Source of the DNA: Flavobacteriales bacterium
GTDB taxonomy: Bacteria; Bacteroidota; Bacteroidia; Flavobacteriales_F; PHOS-HE28
Direction of reading: 5' to 3'
Assembly: GCA_020635715.1 (NCBI GenBank)
Contig: JACJZG010000017.1
Coordinates: 13,651 to 77,650 of the forward strand
Length of the DNA: 64,000 nt
Each line of letters opens with the position of its first letter. Position 1 is the stretch's first letter. Under the pieces are notes generated by a model, which saw only the letters and a list, made by a program, of their open reading frames with translations, did no database searches and was not told where the DNA came from. Below are positions 60,213-64,000 of the stretch, piece after piece. The position numbers were made by a program, and so were the translations under genes.

Positions 60213-60715
60213 AGCCGTCTTCGATAATTCTTGAACATTTGAAACATGTGTCTTGGCTTTCTACATGTGGACAATCACATGCTAAACTAGACGAGACACG
60301 TTTCCAGAGTGCCTTATCACAGAACGAGGCACTCGTATCGTTCAATTCTGACTCATGGGTTGATGCGAAGACGAACGCGTTCGGGGATATTACGGAGTAT
60401 TTAGCCGCTAAGGATTATGATTTTTACAGTTCTAATCTTAATAAGTGTTCGATAGACGCAATGAATTTTGTTAGAATTAATGTTCAGTTTAATATCAAGC
60501 ATCAACTAGAAATGAGGGCATTGCCCTTAGAACTATCCGATGTCATTGCTAGAGACCTTGTGCCAATTATTGTTGAATTCACTTTTGGTCAGAAATTCCC
60601 TCACCTTCCCATTCGTTTTCGACTCCTGTTCGACGCATATTTAGCTGGTCGATTGCCCTGCGGTTGGTCGAATTATTCATCTGACTGGAGCACGGGTAGA
60701 TTGCTCTATTGGTAA
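60209..60715 (+). CDS. Hypothetical protein of the AT-rich island
   Basis: A soluble 168-aa protein I do not recognise (ILEHLKHVSWLSTCGQSHAK, NAFGDITEYLAAKDYDFYSSN, LPLELSDVIARDLVPIIVEFTFG, FRLLFDAYLAGRLPCGW). It is helix-rich and distinctly AT-rich relative to most of the window. Its size, composition and coupling to a tiny upstream gene would fit an immunity-type or orphan cargo gene, but no toxin is seen; this is inference. Confidence 0.55.
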   Translation: MKPSSIILEHLKHVSWLSTCGQSHAKLDETRFQSALSQNEALVSFNSDSWVDAKTNAFGDITEYLAAKDYDFYSSNLNKCSIDAMNFVRINVQFNIKHQLEMRALPLELSDVIARDLVPIIVEFTFGQKFPHLPIRFRLLFDAYLAGRLPCGWSNYSSDWSTGRLLYW

Positions 60716-60737
60716 TGTGCGCGGTCATGTTCAAACC

Positions 60738-60808
60738 GGTAGTGTATCAGAACGTCGGTAATGTATCAGAACGTCACTTCTGGGTAATGTATCAGAACGT
60801 CACTTCTG
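60738..60808. repeat. 26-bp direct repeats
   Basis: GGTAATGTATCAGAACGTCACTTCTG occurs head to tail at 60757-60782 and 60783-60808; a partial 19-bp copy (GGTAGTGTATCAGAACGTC) precedes at 60738-60756. Repeats of this kind often mark ends of lost mobile elements, but no transposase is beside them. Confidence 0.75.
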
Positions 60809-61040
60809 CGGTTATGTTCCAATCCGTCACATGCCTCCACTTGTACAGCTCAAACGCCTGACCTACAAGGGGTTTGTAAAGTGGCGCGATCCGTGATCAG
60901 GCACAGGCAGGCCTTGGAACTGGGGAGCTGAGTCGTTCTGCGGCCTTTTCTGAACGTGGTTCGAGGCTTCGTGTAGCAAAGCATCACCACCTGCACGATG
61001 CTTTAGTGTGTTGCGTTCATCTGGCATGTCGTATACCTCC

Positions 61041-61070
61041 CGCTCCCGCGGATCTGCGATCCGTGGTTCC
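61041..61070. repeat. REP element, copy A (forward)
   Basis: CTCCCGCGGATCTGCGATCCGTGGTTCC-type element with a 6-bp hairpin CGGATC-TGC-GATCCG. It lies upstream of RAYT-2 in forward orientation. The same core recurs at 61746 (inverted), 62501, 62656 (inverted) and 63371. Confidence 0.85.
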
Positions 61071-61123
61071 ATTCGCTTTCAAGAGCGGCGTTCCGTTTCC
61101 GCCGTTCTGTGGTCGGCCGTTCC

Positions 61124-61131
61124 TACCTTCG
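61124..61131 (+). promoter_or_regulatory. -7 promoter element TACCTTCG of RAYT-2
   Basis: It ends 5 nt before GTG 61137. The same sequence is duplicated at about 62588-62595 in the deletion derivative. Confidence 0.5.
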
Positions 61132-61136
61132 GCTGA

Positions 61137-61718
61137 GTGACCCGCAACTACAAGATCCACGACCAGACCGACTTGCACTACCTGACCTATGCTACGGTCG
61201 GTTGGGTTGATCTATTGACACGGCCCGAATACAAGGACATCATCGTAGAAAGCCTGCGTCATTGCCAACGGGAGAAAGGTCTTGAACTCTTTGCGTGGTG
61301 CATCATGACCAACCATGTCCACCTGATAGCTCGCGCGAAAGAGGGCTACATGTTGCAGGACATCATGCGCGACCACAAGAAGTTCACGTCGAAGGCGCTG
61401 CTGAGGGCGGTTGAGGAGAGCCCGCGAGAGAGCCGCCGCGAATGGTTGCTGGAGCATTTCAAGAAGGCCGATGGGAGCAACCAGGTCTGGCAGCACGACC
61501 TGCACCCGATCTGGTTACGCCGTGCGGACATTATTCAACAGAAGCGGCAGTACATTCACCGCAACCCGGTGGTGGAGGGCTTGGTGGAAGAGCCGCACCA
61601 CTACCTGTACTCCAGTGCGCGGGACGAAGCGGGCTTACCGGGGATGCTGAAGCTGGAGACGATCTGGGGAGAGGTGATCACAGAACCTGTACCGCCTCAA
61701 GCGGGATCACCGCGTTAG
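61137..61718 (+). CDS. REP-associated tyrosine transposase (RAYT-2)
   Basis: A transposase-like protein of 193 aa, GTG start. HUH motif HVH at 60-62 (context MTNHVHLIARAKEG); the catalytic Tyr is in QKRQYIHRNPVVEGLV. It belongs to another subgroup than RAYT-1: it starts TRNYKIHDQTDLHYLTYATVGWVD and has no family-foreign inserts. REP copies A and B flank it in inverted orientation, as expected for its own target palindromes. It is GC-richer than the surrounding island genes. Confidence 0.92.
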   Translation: MTRNYKIHDQTDLHYLTYATVGWVDLLTRPEYKDIIVESLRHCQREKGLELFAWCIMTNHVHLIARAKEGYMLQDIMRDHKKFTSKALLRAVEESPRESRREWLLEHFKKADGSNQVWQHDLHPIWLRRADIIQQKRQYIHRNPVVEGLVEEPHHYLYSSARDEAGLPGMLKLETIWGEVITEPVPPQAGSPR

Positions 61719-61729
61719 CATGGGAACAA

Positions 61730-62167
61730 ATGGTTGAGAGAGAAGACCACGGATCGCAGATCCGCGGGAGCGGGGAACATGCATTAATCCTGTACTCAGA
61801 TGGGACAGTTGAATACGTTGCGGACTTGAATTCCTTTAGGCTTACGAGCAGGGCACTCAAATCCTCAATCATGAGAGAAGCAGAGATCCTGTTATCCGAT
61901 GGTTCAGTTCATCCTATCTCCTCCTTTTCAAATCTCAGGCGAGTAAACCCTGCTTGGAAGTTTGAATTCTTCAATGCTGTATGTGATGTTACAATAGAAT
62001 TGGGAAGTTCGAATCGTGAAATCTCCTTAGACGATGCCAAAAGGCTAGTCCGAAAGAGTAAAAGATCATTGCAACTTTCTATGCACCAGCTTCTTCACAT
62101 CGAAGCTATAAATTCGATAAAGGGAATGCTAAATATGCTGCATGCATTCGAAACGGCTGAGGAATAA
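61730..62167 (+). CDS. Hypothetical protein with REP-derived N-terminus
   Basis: The open frame starting ATG 61730 gives 145 aa, but codons 6-14 (DHGSQIRGSG) are read from the inverted REP copy B. The remaining part (LILYSDGTVEYVADLNSFRLTSRALKSSIMREAEILLSDGSVHPISSF, AWKFEFFNAVCDVTIELGSS, DAKRLVRKSKRSLQLSMHQLLHIEAINSIKGMLNML) looks like a real, AT-rich protein with internal similarity (LYSDGTVEYVADLNSF versus LLSDGSVHPISSFSNL). I do not recognise it. The original start may have been cut away or replaced by the REP. Confidence 0.5.
   Translation: MVEREDHGSQIRGSGEHALILYSDGTVEYVADLNSFRLTSRALKSSIMREAEILLSDGSVHPISSFSNLRRVNPAWKFEFFNAVCDVTIELGSSNREISLDDAKRLVRKSKRSLQLSMHQLLHIEAINSIKGMLNMLHAFETAEE
61746..61773. 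repeat. REP element, copy B (inverted)
   Basis: ACCACGGATCGCAGATCCGC is the reverse complement of the core of copies A, C and E. It begins 28 bp after the RAYT-2 stop and lies in the reading frame of the next gene. Confidence 0.85.
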
Positions 62168-62465
62168 TGGGAGATCGCTGCTGTCCGGTTAAGCGTTGTT
62201 CAATCATAGGGCAGAGCAACATCTATGAAGAATCCGCAATTCGGACTTCGATAGGTCGTGTTCCAATCCATCACCCGCTGCTCTTTCCTGACCACAGCAC
62301 CCTGATGGACAGCGGTCGTTCAGAATGGTGGCAGCACCCAACGCGATGTGTCCCAGCCCCGGCTCCTACCATCCGCTGCGCCACAGGGAATTTAGACCAC
62401 CGCAGGGTCACCATTTCTGGACGCTGCGGCATGAATCACAGCCTCTGATCCAGGCGAGATCTCTC

Positions 62466-62500
62466 ATCGAACCTTGCGCGTTGACCCGTGTACAGCCCCC
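62466..62500. repeat. 35-bp direct repeat, first copy
   Basis: CATCGAACCTTGCGCGTTGA followed by CCCGTGTACAGCCCC. A second copy with a few differences lies at 63468-63502, directly before the last gene of the window. Confidence 0.7.
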
Positions 62501-62683
62501 CGCTCCCGCGGATCTGCGATCCGTGGTTCCATTCGCTTTCAAGAGCGGCGTTCTGCTTCCGCCGTTCTGTGGTCGGCCGTCCCTACCTTCGGCTGAGTGA
62601 GCCGCAACTGCTTGAACTATTACCAGTGTCCAGTCTTCAAGCGAATGGTAGTGGAAGACCAGGATCGCGGATCTGCGGGAGCG
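62501..62683. mobile_element. Probable internal-deletion derivative of the RAYT-2 element (MITE-like)
   Basis: 62511-62610 repeats 61051-61150 nearly base for base, with few differences: REP copy C, the region with TTCGCTTTCAAGAGCGGCG, TTCTGTGGTCGGCCG and the -7 box TACCTTCGGCTGAGTGA. The RAYT coding region is absent: after CGCAACTG the sequence is unrelated for about 45 bp and ends in an inverted, slightly degenerate REP (copy D, 62656-62683, AGGATCGCGGATCTGCGGGA). It thus keeps both ends of the RAYT-2 element without the transposase. Confidence 0.7.
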
Positions 62684-62713
62684 TGGTATATCTGGGTCAC
62701 AAAATTCTGATCA

Positions 62714-63346
62714 ATGGGATGGATGGATTTCTTTCGTAAGTCTCTTCCGTTCGATCAGGAGATAGGTTTGCTCCGAACGGTCCTTGCTCGCCTGCCTATG
62801 GACGTAGCAGGTTCCCTCACGTTACAGGTTGACGCCGGATTAATTAGAGGGTCAATTCCGAATGCTTCGGATATACCAGGCTACTGTGCGTTCACCTACC
62901 ACGGTAGCGTCGCAAGGAGATTTGAAAATGATGAGTCGTTGGATTATACTATCACGGGTATGTTGTTAAGGTCGAATAAACTGGCGATTTTGTACACCTA
63001 CACCATTTATGTCTCATCAGGATTGCTTAGTGGATATTCGATTCAGCCAAGTGTGGGCAAGGCTGGCATTGACATGGATTGGGTCGATGCGTCCATGCAT
63101 AGGGTCGATCGTGAGTCGACGAATGAAGCATGGGAGAAAGCCCGAGTGATTCTGGGTGAAGACCGGATCAAGTCTTTCAATCCGAGTGCGGTTCATACGG
63201 TTCTTGTCAATGGAGTGGAGTACTTCCATATGCGAGACTTGGAGGATGGTGATTTCTTGGGTCTTGGAGCAGATGGCGTGCTATATGTTGTTACTCATGA
63301 CGGTAATGTTAGTCCTTGGGAAACCAAACCTCTGCGGGGACGGTAG
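62714..63346 (+). CDS. Hypothetical protein between REP copies D and E
   Basis: A 210-aa soluble protein I do not recognise (MDFFRKSLPFDQEIGLLRTV, VAGSLTLQVDAGLIRGSIPN, YCAFTYHGSVARRFENDESLDYTITGMLLRSNKLAILYTYTIYV, VEYFHMRDLEDGDFLGLGADGVLYVVTHDG). It looks alpha/beta and cytosolic, AT-rich relative to neighbours. Its size and the last motif (GADGVLYVVTHD) recall SMI1/KNR4-like or immunity proteins, but the resemblance is weak and I give it no name. It lies between REP copies D and E. Confidence 0.55.
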   Translation: MGWMDFFRKSLPFDQEIGLLRTVLARLPMDVAGSLTLQVDAGLIRGSIPNASDIPGYCAFTYHGSVARRFENDESLDYTITGMLLRSNKLAILYTYTIYVSSGLLSGYSIQPSVGKAGIDMDWVDASMHRVDRESTNEAWEKARVILGEDRIKSFNPSAVHTVLVNGVEYFHMRDLEDGDFLGLGADGVLYVVTHDGNVSPWETKPLRGR

Positions 63347-63370
63347 GGAGCTCCACTGTCGCACTAACTA

Positions 63371-63398
63371 GCTCCCGCGGATCTGCGATCCGTGGTTC
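63371..63398. repeat. REP element, copy E (forward)
   Basis: GCTCCCGCGGATCTGCGATC followed by CGTGGTTC, identical over the core to copies A and C, with the same 6-bp hairpin. It begins 25 bp after the stop at 63346. Confidence 0.85.
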
Positions 63399-63467
63399 TA
63401 GACCATGGCAGGTTCTCCGTTTCGGATTGTCACAGTCTCTGAACCAAGTATGATCGGTCATAGTACC

Positions 63468-63502
63468 ATCGAACGTTGCGCGGGCACCCGTGTACAGCCC
63501 CT
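63468..63502. repeat. 35-bp direct repeat, second copy
   Basis: CATCGAACGTTGCGCGGGCA followed by CCCGTGTACAGCCCC, matching 62466-62500 with a few changes. It ends 1 nt before ATG 63504, so it is probably the true promoter or leader of that gene and the other copy a displaced duplicate. Confidence 0.7.
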
Positions 63503-63503
63503 C

Positions 63504-64000
63504 ATGCGATCCTTCCTCTTCACCTTCGCACTCCTCCCTTTCCTCGCCACCGCCCAACCCGGCGAGCTATTCTTCCGCTTTGTGGAGCCCTGTGGCTTCG
63601 CTCCACCCGACAGCATCGATCTCACTGGCGATGGCATCCCCGATGTGGTGGTGCAGGGTACCAGCAACGGCACCGATGATGTGCCGAGCAGCTCGGGCAG
63701 TTGCACGCTCTACGTGGTGAACCTGCCCGGTACCGGCTTTCTGAGCGACCTGGATGCGCAGGGCTACCGCCAGCTCAAGGTGGTGGCGCCGGGGGAGTTG
63801 ATCAAACCGCTGGAGACCGGCCGAACCGACGATCTGTACATCCCGCGCCTGCTGTACACGGATGGCACCATCCCGGTGGCGCATTGGGGCTACGGTCACT
63901 GGGCCAGCGCGTTCACGCCCGTACCCAACCTCAGCGTCCAGCGCTACGTGTTCCATACGATGAGCGAGGGAAAAGCATGGCACGGTTCGTTCTCCTTGAT
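63504..64000 (+). CDS. Secreted protein, partial (runs off the window)
   Basis: The first 165 codons of an exported protein. A signal peptide (RSFLFTFALLPFLATAQPG) is followed by an extracellular-looking, FG-GAP/VCBS-like start (DSIDLTGDGIPDVVVQGTSNG, SCTLYVVNLPGTGFLSDLDAQGYRQL, IPRLLYTDGTIPVAHWGYGHW). The frame is open to the end of the window, so length, C-terminal sorting domain and function cannot be judged. The base composition is again high GC, marking the end of the AT-rich island. Confidence 0.75.
   Translation, partial: MRSFLFTFALLPFLATAQPGELFFRFVEPCGFAPPDSIDLTGDGIPDVVVQGTSNGTDDVPSSSGSCTLYVVNLPGTGFLSDLDAQGYRQLKVVAPGELIKPLETGRTDDLYIPRLLYTDGTIPVAHWGYGHWASAFTPVPNLSVQRYVFHTMSEGKAWHGSFSL

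Larger units (their letters stand above)
60716..61136. other. Intergenic stretch before RAYT-2
   Basis: 420 bp holding the 26-bp direct repeats, a REP copy at 61041-61070 and the -7 box of RAYT-2. No gene was seen. Confidence 0.5.
62168..62713. other. Intergenic stretch with non-autonomous REP element
   Basis: About 546 bp. The right half holds the duplicated 5' region of RAYT-2 between REP copies C and D. The left part (62168-62465) shows no gene, but part of it (about 62395-62500) is similar to 63400-63502. Confidence 0.5.

Noticed and set aside
60716..61136. Intact insertion sequence at the 26-bp repeats
   Set aside because: No transposase and no terminal inverted repeats accompany them.
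60209..63346. Toxin-immunity cluster
   Set aside because: The small genes have the right size and composition, but no toxin gene or recognisable immunity domain is present, so it is kept only as a hypothesis.

Overview
The window looks like a chromosomal contig from a high-GC member of the Bacteroidota, most likely Flavobacteriales. Four surface proteins end in type IX secretion (T9SS) type-A sorting domains. Many genes carry the Bacteroidota -7 promoter element TAnnTTTG or a TAnnTTyG variant just before the start codon. The gene set (BshC, DUF3078, guaA followed by a LysM binding protein, DtxR with a ZIP transporter) fits this phylum. Most of the window is GC-rich, with distinctly AT-richer patches at about 15.6-16.9 kb, 23.9-25.6 kb, 48.7-49.0 kb and 60.0-63.4 kb.

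Layout. At 0-7.4 kb is an accessory region: a REP-associated tyrosine transposase (RAYT-1) whose own gene carries palindromes in frame, a DUF3800 protein, type I hsdS and hsdM without hsdR (hsdM frameshifted and with an N-terminal helix-turn-helix-like extension), a protein with 17 tandem heptads, and a fibronectin-III-like protein. At 7.5-25.8 kb come a SpoIIE-type phosphatase, T9SS cargo, a P-type ATPase, an AT-rich AAA ATPase lying over the stump of a T9SS gene, a haem-binding protein, a papain-like protease, bshC and a very large Calx-beta T9SS protein. At 26-43.8 kb are mostly housekeeping genes: guaA with a LysM protein, a GDPD and a fatty acid hydroxylase, tRNA-Val, an ECF sigma factor followed by two MscS-like channels, DUF3078, smpB with a GT39-like protein, and dtxR-ZIP with a clear operator. 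A decayed pyrD with an inserted GxxExxY fragment, HMG-CoA lyase and a metallophosphoesterase follow. At 43.8-49.9 kb are two membrane proteins and a polysaccharide-type cluster (two glycosyltransferases of GT-B type, a WcaF-type acetyltransferase, a GT2). At 50-57.3 kb are surface and lipoproteins and small cytosolic families. At 58-64 kb is a second accessory region: a paralogue of the fibronectin-III-like protein, then an AT-rich island of small unknown genes interleaved with REP palindromes, a second RAYT and a probable non-autonomous derivative of it.

The most notable theme is palindromic repeats inside protein-coding genes. Three unrelated palindrome families lie in frame within the middle and tail of RAYT-1 and inside a GT2 glycosyltransferase, and a fourth supplies the apparent N-terminus of an unknown protein next to RAYT-2. 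A second theme is start codons only 4-7 nt beyond a -7 promoter box, which implies leaderless or nearly leaderless mRNAs. A third is a family of GGATGaACACGGATg-type intergenic repeats, one of which sits beside the GxxExxY fragment in the broken pyrD.
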